Of a stretch of 64,000 bases of DNA, positions 1 through 11,100 are shown piece after piece. Position 1 is the stretch's first letter; each line of letters opens with the position of its first letter. The notes beneath the pieces were generated by a model. It had not been told where the DNA came from. It did no database searches and saw only the letters and a program-made list of their open reading frames with translations. The DNA is taken from the NCBI RefSeq assembly GCF_047675955.1, contig NW_027327638.1, positions 1 to 64,000 on the forward strand, in the 5' to 3' direction. Both the position numbers and the translations under genes were made by a program. This DNA is from Chlorocebus sabaeus. Lineage: Eukaryota > Chordata > Mammalia > Primates > Cercopithecidae.

Positions 1-723
1 AGGAAATATCTTCAGATAAAAACTGTAAAGAACATTCCTGAGAAACTGCTTTGTGTTCTGTTAATTCACCTAACAGAGTTACAGCTTTCCCCTCTAGAAG
101 CCTTTTGCTAAGACTGTTCTTGCTGTATTTTCAAAGTGATATTTGGAAGCCCATAGAGGGCTACGGTGAAAAAGGATATAGCTTCAGTTAAAAACTGAAA
201 GAGTCTTTCTGAGAAACGGTTTAGTATTATGTGACTTCCACTCACTGAGTTACAGCTCTATTTCCTAGAGCTGTTTGATAGCCTTATTTCTATGGAATCG
301 GAGAACTGTTATTTTGGATCCCTTTGAAGACTATAGGGCCAAAGGAAATATCTGCTGCTAAAAGTGAGAAAGAAGCTTTCTGAGAAACTTCTCTGAGATC
401 TGTTAATTCATCTCACAGAGTTACAGCATTCCACTCAAGAAGCCTTTCGCTAGGACTGTTCTTTTTGAATTTGCAAAGTGATATTTCGAAGCCCATAGAC
501 GGCTGTGGTGAAAAGGGAAATACCTTCAGTTAAAAAATGGAAAGAAGCTTTCTAAGAAACTGCTTTGTGTTCTGTTAATTCATCTCAAAGAGTTACAGCT
601 TTACCCTCAAAAAGACTTTTGCTAAGACTCTTCTTGTGTAATACTCATAGTGATATTTGTAAGCCCTTATAGGGCTATGGTGAAAAAGGAAATATCCTAA
701 GATAAAAGCTGAAAAGAAGCTTT
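1..723 (+). repeat. End of a HOR unit: tail of m29, then m30-m33
   Basis: The window opens 37 bp before the end of m29. Monomers m30 (from 38), m31 (209, type B), m32 (380) and m33 (552) follow in canonical order. The stretch aligns without gaps to 12867-13589, so the 12,866-bp repeat extends to the left edge and probably beyond it. What precedes m29 is not visible. Confidence 0.9.
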
Positions 724-1580
724 CTGAGAAACTGCTTTGTGTTCTGTTAATTCACCTCAGAGAGTTACAGCTTTCCCCTTAAGAAGCCTTTTGGTAAGAC
801 TGTTCTTGTGGAATTTGCAGAGTGGTATTTGTAAGCCCATAGAGGGCTATGGTGAAAAAGGAAATATCCTAAGATAAAAACTGAAAAGAACATTTCTGAG
901 AAACTGCTTTGTGATACGTGACTTCCACTCACTGAGTGAGAGCTATATGTCATAGAGCTGTTTGCTAACCTTATTTCTGTGGAATCTGAGAAGGGATAAT
1001 TCGGTTCTCGTTGAAGACTATAGGGCCAAAGGAAATATCCGCCATAAACGTGAGAAAGAAGCTTTCTGAGAAACAGCTTTCTGATCTGTGAATTCATCCC
1101 ACAGAGTTACAGCTTTCCCCTGAGGAAGCCTTTCGCTATGACTGTTCTTGTGGAATTTGCAACGTGACATTTCGAAGGCCATAGAGAGCTATGGTGAAAA
1201 GGAAATATCTTCGGTTTAAAACGGGAAAGAAGCTTTCTGAGACACTGCGTTGTGTTCTGTTAATTCATCTCACAATGTTACAGCTTTCCCCTCACGAAGC
1301 CTTTCCCTAAGACAGTTCTTGTCGAATTTGGGAAGTGATATTTAGAAGCCTACAGAGGTCTACAGTGAAAAAGGAAATAACCTAAGATAAAAACTGAAAA
1401 TAAGCTTTCTGAAAAACTGCTTTGTGTTCTCTTAATTCATCTCACAGAGTTACAGCTTTCCTCTCAAGAATCCTTTCGCTAAGACTGTTCTTGTGCAATT
1501 TAGAACGTGATATTTAGAAGCCCATAGAGGGCTATGGAGAAAAAGGAAATGTCCTTAGATAAAAACTGGAAAGAAGCTTT
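724..1580 (+). repeat. Partial HOR unit, 5 monomers (m1-m5), tandem duplicate
   Basis: Five monomers start at 724, 896, 1066, 1237 and 1409 and match m1 to m5 of the 33-mer. Instead of continuing to m6, the array returns to m1 at 1581, giving an 857-bp tandem duplication of m1-m5. The first m1 has TTTTGGTAAG where the second has TTTCGCTAAG, so the two 5-mers are not identical. The joint falls at a monomer boundary without loss of register, which fits unequal exchange between m5 and m33, whose ends are similar. Confidence 0.9.
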
Positions 1581-2953
1581 CTGAGAAACTGCTTTGTGTT
1601 CTGTTAATTCACCTCACAGAGTTACAGCTTTCCCCTTAAGAAGCCTTTCGCTAAGACTGTTCTTGTGGAATTTGCAGAGTGGTATTTGTAAGCCCATAGA
1701 GGGCTATGGTGAAAAAGGAAATATCCTAAGATAAAAACTGAAAAGAACATTTCTGAGAAACTGCTTTGTGATACGTGACTTCCACTCACTGAGTGAGAGC
1801 TATATGTCATAGAGCTGTTTGCTAACCTTATTTCTGTGGAATCTGAAAAGGGATAATTCGGTTCCCTTTGAAGACTATAGGGCCAAAGGAAATATCCGCC
1901 ATAAAAGTGAGAAAGAAGCTTTCTGAGAAACAGCTTTCTGATCTGTAAATTCATCCCACAGAGTTACAGCTTTCCCCTGAGGAAGCCTTTCTCTATGACT
2001 GTTCTTGTGGAATTTGCAAAGTGACATTTCGAAGCCCATAGAGAGCTATGGTGAAAAGGAAATATCTTCGGTTTAAAACGGGAACGAAGCTTTCTGAGAC
2101 ACTGCGTTGTGTTCTGTTAATTCATCTCACAAAGTTACAGCTTTCCCCTCACGAAGCCTTTCCCTAAGACTGTTCTTGTCGAATTTGGGAAGTGATATTT
2201 AGAAGCCTACAGAGGTCTACAGTGAAAAAGGAAATAACCTAAGATAAAAACTGAAAATAAGGTTTCTGAAAAACTGCTTTGTGTTCTCTTAATTCATCTC
2301 ACAGAGTTACAGCTTTCCTCTCAAGAATCCTTTCGCTAAGACTGTTCTTGTGCAATTTAGAACGGGATATTTAGAAGCCCATACAGGGCTATGGAGAAAA
2401 AGGAAATGTCCTTAGATAAAAACTGGAAAGAAGCTTTCTGAGAAACTGCTTTGTGTTCTGTTAATTCATCTCACAGAGTTACAGCTTTCCCCTCGAGAAG
2501 CCTTTCGCTATGACTGTTCTTGTGTCATTCGCAAAGTAATATTTGGAAGCCCATATAGGGTTATGGTGAAAAAAGGAATATCTTCAGTTAGAAACTGTAT
2601 AGAAGCTTTCTGAGAAACTGCTTTGTTTTCTGTTAATTCATCTCACAGAGTTACAGCTTTCCCCTCAAGAAGTCTTTCGTTAAGACTGTTCTTGTGGAAT
2701 TTGCAAAGTGAAATTTGGAAGCCCATAGAGGGCTATGGTGAAAAAGGAAATGTCCTCAGATGAAAACTAGAAAGAAGCTTCTTGAGAAACTACTTTGTGT
2801 TCCGTTAATTCATCTCACACAGTTACAGCTTTGCCCTCCAGAAACCGTTCATTAAGACCGTTCTTGTGGAATTTTCAAAGTGCTATTTGGAAACCCATAG
2901 GGGGCTATGGTGAAAAAGGAAATATCTTCAGTTATAAACTGGAAAGAAGTTTT

Positions 2954-3125
2954 CTGAGAAACTGCTTTGTGTTCTGTTAATTCATCTGACAGTGTTACAC
3001 CTTTCCCCTCAAGAAGCATTCCGCTAAGACTTTTCTTGTGGAATTTGGGAAGTGATATTTAGAAGCCTACAGAGGTCTACAGTGAAAAAGGAAATAACCT
3101 AAGATAAAAACTGAAAATAAGCTTT
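2954..3125 (+). repeat. Chimeric monomer m9/m4
   Basis: The first half carries the m9 signature (CATCTGACAGTGTTACACC, then AGCATTCCGCTAAGAC). From about 3035 the second half is m4 (TTTGGGAAGTGATATTTAG, then CTACAGAGGTCTACAGTG), and the next monomer is m5. The exchange lies in the shared TTCTTGT(G/C)GAATTTG block near 3022-3036. Total length stays 172 bp. Confidence 0.85.
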
Positions 3126-3469
3126 CTGAAAAACTGCTTTGTGTTCTCTTAATTCATCTCACAGAGTTACAGCATTCCTCTCAAGAATCCTTTCGCTAAG
3201 ACTCTTCTTGTGCAATTTAGAACGTGATATTTAGAAGCCCATAGAGGGCTATGGAGAAAAAGGAAATGTCCTTAGATAAAAACTGGAAAGAAGCTTTCTG
3301 AGAAACTGCTTTGTGTTCTCTGAATTCATCTCACAGACTTACAGCTTTCCCCTCAAGAATCCTTTCGCTAAGACTGTTCTCGTTGATTTTGCAAAGTGAT
3401 ATTTGGAAGCCCATAGAGCGCTATGGGGAAAAAGGAAATATCTTCAGTTAAAAAGTGGAAAGAACGTTT
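3126..3469 (+). repeat. m5-to-m12 joint
   Basis: m5 (3126-3297) is followed by a monomer starting like m12 (GTTCTCTGAATTCATCTCAC, GACTTACAG). Its middle, CAAGAATCCTTTCGCTAAG near 3354-3372, is m5-like, where canonical m12 has CAAGAAACCGTTCACTAAG. It then returns to m12 (GTTCTCGTTGATTTTGC). Either the exchange left a patchwork or a short conversion tract came from m5. In the second copy (16164-16335) the same site reads CAAGAATCCTTTCACTAAG, intermediate between the two. Confidence 0.75.
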
Positions 3470-3641
3470 CTGAGAGACTGCTTTGTGTTCTGTTAATCCA
3501 TCTCACAGAGGTACAGCATTCCCCTCAAGAAGTCGTTTATTAAGACTGTTCTTGTGAAATTTGCGAAGTGATATTTGGAAGTGCTTAGAGAACTATGGTG
3601 AAAAAGGAAATATCGTAAGGTAAAAACTGAAAAGAAGCTTT

Positions 3642-3985
3642 CTGAGAAACTGCTTTGTGTTTTGTTAATTCATCTCAGAGAGTTACAGCTTTCCGAACAA
3701 AAAGGCATTCACTAAGACTGATCTTGTGTTATTTTCAAATTGATATTTGGAAGCCCATAGAGGGCTATGGTGAAAAGGGAAATATCTTCAGTTAAAAACT
3801 GGAAAGAAGCTTTCTGAGAAACTGCTTTGTGTTTTGTTAATTCATCTCACAGTATTACAGCTCTACCCTCAAGAAGCCCTTCACTAAGACTGTTCTTCTG
3901 GAATTTCCAAAGAGATATTTGGAAGCCCATAGAGCGCTATGGTGAAAAAGGAAATATCTTCAGTTAAAAACTGGAGAGAAGCTTT
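3642..3985 (+). repeat. m14-to-m20 joint
   Basis: m14 (from 3642; CAGAGAGTTACAGCTTTCCG) is followed at 3814 directly by m20 (GTTTTGTTAATTCATCTCAC, then GTATTACAGCTCTACCC). Monomers m15-m19, about 860 bp including type B m16, are absent. The starts of m15 and m20 follow nearly identical tails (AAAAACTGGAAAGAAG), which would provide the homology for exchange. Confidence 0.85.
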
Positions 3986-6214
3986 CTGAGAAACTTCTTT
4001 GTGTTCTGTTAATTCATGCACAGAGTTACAGCTTTCCTATCAAGAATCCTTTCGCTAAGACTGTTCTTGTGGAGTTTACAAAGTGATATTTGGAAGCCCA
4101 TAGAGGGGTACGTTTAAAAAGGAAATTTCCTCACATAAAAACTGGAAAGAAGTTTTCTGAGAAACTGCTTTGTGTTCTGTTAATTCATCTCACAGAGTTA
4201 CAGCTTACCCCTCAAGAAGCATTTCGCTAAGACTGTTCTTGTGGAATTTGCAATGTGATATTTGGAAGCCCATGGAGGGATATGGTGAAAAAGGAAATAT
4301 CTTCAATTAAAAACTGGAAAGAAGCTTTCTGAGAAACTGCTTTGTTTTATGTTAATTCATCTCACAGAGTTTCAGCTTTCCCCTCCAGAAGTCTTTCGCT
4401 AAGACGGTTCTCGTGGAATTTGCAAAGTGATATTTGGAAGCCGTGAGAGGGCTATGGTGTAAAAGGAAATGTCCTCGGATCAAAAATGGAAAGAAGCTTT
4501 CCAACAAACTGTTTTGTGTTCTGTTAATTTATCTGACAGAGTTTCAGCTTTCCCCTCAAGAAGCCGTTCGCTAAGACTGTTCTTGTGGAATTTGCAAAGT
4601 GATATTTGAAAGCCCGTCGAGGGCTATGGTGAAAAAGGAAATACCTTCAGTTAAAAACTGGAAAGAAACTTTCTGAGAAACTGCTTTGTATTCTGTTAAT
4701 TCACCTCACAGAGTTTCAGCTTTCCCCTCTAGAAGCCTTTCGCTAAGACTGTTCTTGTGGAATTTGCAAAGTGATATTTGTAAGCCCATAGAAGTCGATG
4801 GTGAAAACGTAAATATCCTAAGATAAAAACTGAAAAGAACCATTCTGAGAAACTGCTTTGTGTTTTGTTAATTCATCTCACAGAGTTACAGGTTTCCCTT
4901 CAAGAAGCCTTTCGCTAAGACAGTTCTTGTGGAATATGCAAAGTGATATTTGGAAGCTCATAGTGACCTATAGTGAAAAAGGATATATCTTCAGTTAAAA
5001 ACTGAAAAGAAGCTTTCTGAGAAACTGCTTTGTGATATATGACTTCCACTCACTGAGTTACAGCTGTATTTCGTAGAGCTGTTTGGCAGTCTTATTTCTG
5101 TGGAATCTGAGAACTGTTATTTCGGATCCCTTTGAAGACTGAAGGGCCAAATGAAATATCCGTCGTTAAAGTTAGAAAGAAGCTTTCTGAGAAACTTCTT
5201 TGTGATTTGCGAATTCATTTCACAGAGTTACAGCTTTCCCCTCAAGAAGCCTTTCGCTAAGATTATTCTTGCACAATTTGAAAAATGATATTTGGAAGCC
5301 AATAGACGGCTATGGTGAAAACGAAATATCCTCCGATAAAAACTGGAAAGAAGCTTTCTGAGAAATTGCTTTGTGTTCTTTTAATTCATCTCACAGACTT
5401 ACAGCTTTCCCCTCAGGAAGTCTTTCGCTAAGACTGTTCTTGTGGAATTTGAAATGTGATATTTGGTAGCCCAAAGTGCGCTATGGGGAAAAGGAAATAT
5501 CTTCAGATAAAAACTGTAAAGAACATTCCTGAGAAACTGCTTTGTGTTCTGTTAATTCACCTAACAGAGTTACAGATTTCCCCTCTAGAAGCCTTTCGCT
5601 AAGACTGTTCTTGCTGTATTTTCAAAGTGATATTTTGAAGCCCATAGAGGGCTACGGTGAAAAAGGATATAGCTTCAGTTAAAAACTGAAAGAGGCTTTC
5701 TGAGAAACGGTTTAGTATTATGTGACTTCCACTCACTGAGTTACAGCTCTATTTCCTAGAGCTGTTTGATAGCCTTATTTCTATGGAATCGGAGAACTGT
5801 TATTTTGGATCCCTTTGAAGACTATAGGGCCAAAGGAAATATCTGCCGCTAAAAGTGAGAAAGAAGCTTTCTGAGAAACTTCTCTGAGATTTGTTAATTC
5901 ATCTCACAGAGTTACAGCATTCCACTCAAGAAGCCTTTCACTAGGACTGTTCTTTTTGAATTTGCAAAGTGATATTTCGAAGCCCATAGACGGCTGTGGT
6001 GAAAAGGGAAATACCTTCAGTTAAAAAATGGAAAGAAGCTTTCTAAGAAACTGCTTTGAGTTCTGCTAATTCATCTCAAAGAGTAACAGCTTTTCCCTCA
6101 AAAAGACTTTTGCTAAGACTCTTCTTGTGTAATACTCATAGTGATATTTGTAAGCCCTTATAGGGCTATGGTGAAAAAGGAAATATCCTAAGATAAAAGC
6201 TGAAAAGAAGCTTT

Positions 6215-7928
6215 CTGAGAAACTGCTTTGTGTTCTGTTAATTCACCTCACAGAGTTACAGCTTTCCCCTTAAGAAGCCTTTCGCTAAGACTGTTCTTGT
6301 GGAATTTGCAGAGTGGTATTTGTAAGCCCATAGAGGGCTATGGTGAAAAAGGAAATATCCTAAGATAAAAACTGAAAAGAACATTTCTGAGAAACTGCTT
6401 TGTGATACGTGACTTCCACTCACTGAGTGAGAGGTATATGTCATAGAGCTGTTTGCTAACCTTATTTCTGTGGAATCTGAGAAGGGATAATTCGGTTCCC
6501 GTTGAAGACTATAGGGCCAAAGGAAATATCCGCCATAAAAGTGAGAAAGAAGCTTTCTGAGAAACAGCTTTCTGGTCTGTAAATTCATCCCACAGAGTTA
6601 CAGCTTTCCCCTGAGGAAGCCTTTCGCTATGACTGTTCTTGTGGAATTTGCAAAGTGACATTTCGAAGGCCATAGAGAGCTATGGTGAAAAGGAAATATC
6701 TTCGGTTTAAAACGGGAAAGAAGCTTTCTGAGACACTGCGTTGTGTTCTGTTAATTCATCTCACAAAGTTACAGCTTTCCCCTCACGAAGCCTTTCCCTA
6801 AGACTGTTCTTGTCGAATTTGGGAAGTGATATTTAGAAGCCTACAGAGGTCTACAGTGAAAAAGGAAATAACCTAAGATAAAAACTGAAAATAAGCTTTC
6901 TGAAAAACTGCTTTGTGTTCTCTTAATTCATCTCACAGAGTTACAGCTTTCCTCTCAAGAATCCTTTCGCTAAGACTGTTCTTGTGCAATTTAGAACGGG
7001 ATATTTAGAAGCCCATACAGGGCTATGGAGAAAAAGGAAATGTCCTTAGATAAAAACTGGAAAGAAGCTTTCTGAGAAACTGCTTTGTGTTCTGTTAATT
7101 CATTTCACAGAGTTACAGCTTTCCCCTCAGGAAGTCTTTCGCTAAGACTGTTCTTGTGGAATTTGAAATGTGATATTTGGTAGCCCATAGAGCGCTATGG
7201 AGAAAAGGAAATATCTTCAGATAAAAACTGTAAAGTACATTCCTGAGAAACTGCTTTGTGTTCTGTTAATTCACCTAACAGAGTTACAGATTTCGCCTCT
7301 AGAAGCCTTTCGCTAAGACTGTTCTTGCTGTATTTTCAAAGTGATATTTTGAAGCCCATAGAGGGCTACGGTGAAAAAGGATATAGCTTCAGTTAAAAAC
7401 TGAAAGAGGCTTTCTGAGAAACGGTTTAGTATTATGTGACTTCCACTCACTGAGTTACAGCTCTATTTCCTAGAGCTGTTTGATAGCCTTATTTCTATGG
7501 AATCGGAGAACTGTTATTTTGGATCCCTTTGAAGACTATAGGGCCAAAGGAAATATCTGCCGCTAAAAGTGAGAAAGAAGCTTTCTGAGAAACTTCTCTG
7601 AGATCTGTTAATTCATCTCACAGAGTTACAGCATTCCACTCAAGAAGCCTTTCGCTAGGACTGTTCTTTTTGAATTTGCAAAGTGATATTTCGAAGCCCA
7701 TAGACGGCTGTGGTGAAAAGGGAAATACCTTCAGTTAAAAAATGGAAAGAAGCTTTCTAAGAAACTGCTTTGTGTTCTGTTAATTCACCTCAAAGAGTAA
7801 CAGCTTTACCCTCAAAAAGACTTTTGCTAAGACTCTTCTTGTGTAATACTCATAGTGATATTTGTAAGCCCTTATAGGGCTATGGTGAAAAAGGAAATAT
7901 CCTAAGATAAAAGCTGAAAAGAAGCTTT
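6215..7928 (+). repeat. Short HOR unit, 10 monomers (m1-m5, m6/m29, m30-m33)
   Basis: Monomers start at 6215 (m1), 6387 (m2, type B), 6557, 6728, 6900 (m5), 7072 (chimera m6/m29), 7243 (m30), 7414 (m31, type B), 7585 and 7757 (m33). Monomers m7-m28 are deleted relative to the 33-mer, a loss of 22 monomers plus part of two. The unit occurs once in the window. Removing it would turn the left part into a regular alternation of 32-monomer (5+27) and 33-monomer blocks. Confidence 0.88.
7072..7242 (+). repeat. Chimeric monomer m6/m29
   Basis: It starts like m6 (GAAACTGCTTTGTGTTCTG), shows CATTTCACAGAGTTACAG, a form otherwise typical of m28, and from about 7125 is m29 (CCCCTCAGGAAGTCTTTCGC, then GAAATGTGATATTTGGTAGC). 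The next monomer is m30. The m28-like stretch suggests that two exchanges or a conversion contributed. Length is 171 bp. Confidence 0.8.
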
Positions 7929-8100
7929 CTGAGAAACTGCTTTGTGTTCTGTTAATTCACCTCAAAGAGTAACAGCTTTACCCTCAAAAAGACTTTTGCT
8001 AAGACTCTTCTTGTGTAATACTCATAGTGATATTTGTAAGCCCTTATAGGGCTATGGTGAAAAAGGAAATATCCTAAGATAAAAACTGAAAAGAACATTT
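7929..8100 (+). repeat. Chimeric monomer m33/m1
   Basis: From 7929 the sequence repeats the preceding m33 (7757-7928), including CAAAGAGTAACAGC and TGTAATACTCATAG. The tail is that of m1 (AAAAACTGAAAAGAACATTT instead of the m33 tail AAAAGCTGAAAAGAAGC). The exchange lies in the block near 8049-8085 that m33 and m1 share. The neighbouring m33 has the same CACCTCAAAGAGTAACAGC form, so the two arose from each other recently. Confidence 0.85.
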
Positions 8101-11100
8101 CTGAGAAACTGCTTTGTGATACGTGACTTACACTCACGGAGTGAGAGCTATATGTCATAGAGCTGTTTGCTAACCTTATTTCTGTGGAATCTGAGAAGGG
8201 ATAATTCGGTTCCCTTTGAAGACTATAGGGCCAAAGGAAATATCCGCCATAAACGTGAGAAAGAAGCTTTCTGAGAAACAGCTTTCTGATCTGTGAATTC
8301 ATCACACAGAGTTACAGCTTTCCCCTGAGGAAGCCTTTCGCTATGACTGTTCTTGTGGAATTTGCAAAGTGACGTTTCGAAGGCCATAGAGAGCTATGGT
8401 GAAAAGGAAATATCTTCGGTTTAAAACGGGAAAGAAGCTTTCTGAGACACTGCGTTGTGTTCTGTTAATTCATCTCACAAAGTTACAGCTTTCCCCTCAC
8501 GAAGCCTGTCCCTAATACTGTTCTTGTCGAAATTGGGAAGTGATATTTAGAAGCCTACAGAGGTCTACAGTGAAAAAGGAAATAACCTAAGATAAAAACT
8601 GAAAAGAAGCTTTCTGAAAAACTGCTTTGTGTTCTCTTAATTCATCTCACAGAGTTACAGCTTTCCTCTCAAGAATCCTTTCGCTAAGACTGTTCTTGTG
8701 CAATTTAGAACGGGATATTTAGAAGCCTATAGAGGGCTATGGAGAAAAAGGAAATGTCCTTAGATAAAAACTGGAAAGAAGCTTTCTGAGAAACTGCTTT
8801 GTGTTCTGTTAATTCATCTCACAGAGTTACAGCTTTCCCCTCGAGAAGCCTTTCGCTATGACTGTTCTTGTGTAATTCGCAAAGTAATATTTGGAAGCCC
8901 ATATAGGGTTATGGTGAAAAAAGGAATATCTTCAGTTAGAAACTGTATAGAAGCTTTCTGAGAAACTGCTTTGTTTTCTGTTAATTCATCTCACAGAGTT
9001 ACAGCTTTCCCCTCAAGAAGTCTTTCGTTAAGACTGTTCTTGTGGAATTTGCAAAGTGAAATTTGGAAGCCCATAGAGGGCTATGGTGAAAAAGGAAATG
9101 TCCTCAGATGAAAACTAGAAAGAAGCTTCTTGAGAAACTACTGTGTGTTCCATTAATTCATCTCACACAGTTACAGCTTTGCCCTCCAGAAACCGTTCAT
9201 TAAGACCGTTCTTGTGGAATTTTCAAAGTGATATTTGGAAACCCATAGGGGGCTATGGTGAAAAAGGAAATATCTTCAGTTATAAACTGGAAAGAAGTTT
9301 TCTGAGAAACTGCTTTGTGTTCTGTTAATTCATCTGACAGTGTTACACTTTTCCCCTCAAGAAGCATTCCGCTAAGACTGTTCTTGTGGAATTTGCAAAG
9401 TGACATTTGGAAGCCCATAGAGGGCTGTGGTGAAAAAGAAATTTCCTAAGATAAGAACTGAAAAGAAGCTTTCTGAGAAACGACTTTGTGTTCTGTTAAT
9501 TCATCTTATAGAATTACAGCTTTCCCCTCAAGAAGTCGTTCAGTAAGACTGTTCTTGTGGAATTTGCAAAGTGATATTTGGAAGCCCATAGAGGACCATG
9601 GTGTAAAGGAAATATCTTCAGATAAAAACTGGAAAGTAGCTTTCTGAGAAATTGCTTTGTGTTCTGTTAATTCATCTCACAGAATTACGGCTTTCCCCTC
9701 AAGAAAACTTTCGCGAAAGCTGTTTTTGTGGAATTTGGAAAAAGGTATATGGAAAACCATAGAGATCTATGGTTAAAAAGAAAATATCCTAAGATAAAAA
9801 CTGAAAAGAAAATTTCTGAGAAACTGCTTTGTGTTCTCTGAATTCATCTCACAGACTTACAGCTTTCCCCTCAAGAAACCGTTCACTAAGACTGTTCTCG
9901 TGGATTTTGCAAAGTGATATTTGGAAGCCCATAGAGCGCTATGGGGAAAAAGGAAATATCTTCAGTTAAAAAGTGGAAAGAACGTTTCTGAGAAACTGCT
10001 TTGTGTTCTGTTAATCCATCTCACAGAGGTACAGCATTCCCCTCAAGAAGTCGTTTACTAAGACTGTTCTTGTGAAATTTGCGAAGTGATATTTGGAAGT
10101 GCTTAGAGAACTATGGTGAAAAAGGAAATATCGTAAGGTAAAAACTGAAAAGAAGCTTTCTGAGAAACTGCTTTGTGTTTTGTTAATTCATCTCAGAGAG
10201 TTACAGCTTTCCGAACAAAAAGCCATTCACTAAGACTGATCTTGTGTTATTTTCAAATTGATATTTGGAAGCCCATAGAGGGCTATGGTGAAAAGGGAAA
10301 TATCTTCAGTTAAAAACTGGAAAGAAGCTTTCTGAGAAACGGTTTTGTGTTCTCTTAGTTCATCTCACAGAGTTACAGCTTTCCCCTCAAGAAGCCTTTC
10401 ACCAAGACTGTTCTTGTGGAATTTCCAAAGTGGTCTTTGGAAGTCCATACGTCGCTATGGTGAAAAAGGATATAGCTTCAGTTAAAAAGTGAAAAGAAGC
10501 TTTCCGAGGAACTGCTTTGTGATATGTGATTTCCTGTCACTGAGAAACAGCTGTATTTCGTAGAACTGTTGGCTAGGCTTATTTCTGTGGAATCTGAGAA
10601 ATGTTACTTCGGATCTCTTTGAAGACTATAGGTCCAAAGGAAATATCCACCACTAAACGTGTGAAAGAAGCTTTCTGAGAAACTTCTTTGAGTTCTGTGA
10701 ATTGATCTCACAGAGCTACAGTTTCCCCTCAAGAGGCCTTTCGCTAAGACTGTTCTCGTGGAATTTGCAAAGTGATATTTGGAAAACAATAGAGGGCTAT
10801 GGTGAAAAAGGAAATATCCTAAGATAAAAACTGAAAAGAAGCTTTTTGAGAAACTGTTTTGCGTACCGTTAATTCATCTCACAGAGTTATAGCTTTCCCC
10901 TCAAGAAGCCGTTCATTAAGACTGTTGTTGTGAAATTTGCAAAATGATATTTGGAAGCTCATAGAGGGCTATGGTGAAAATGGAAATATCTTCAGTTAAA
11001 AACTGGAGAGAAGCTTTCTGAGAAACTGCTTTGTGTTCTGTTAATTCATACACAGAGTTACACCTTTCCTATCACGAATCCTTTCGCTAAGACTGTTCTT

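Larger units (their letters stand above)
1581..6214 (+). repeat. Variant HOR unit, 27 monomers, first copy
   Basis: This 4,634-bp unit reads m1-m8, a chimeric m9/m4, m5, m12-m14, m20-m33. It differs from the 33-mer by return to the end of m4 within m9, a jump from m5 to m12 that skips m6-m11, and a jump from m14 to m20 that skips m15-m19. The type B monomer m16 is therefore missing and only m2, m27 and m31 remain. The same architecture recurs at 14447-19080. Single-base variants differ between the two copies in m22-m24 (AGAAGTC against AGATGTC, CTGACAGAG against CTGGCAGTG), so they have diverged or been partly converted since the duplication. Confidence 0.9.
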
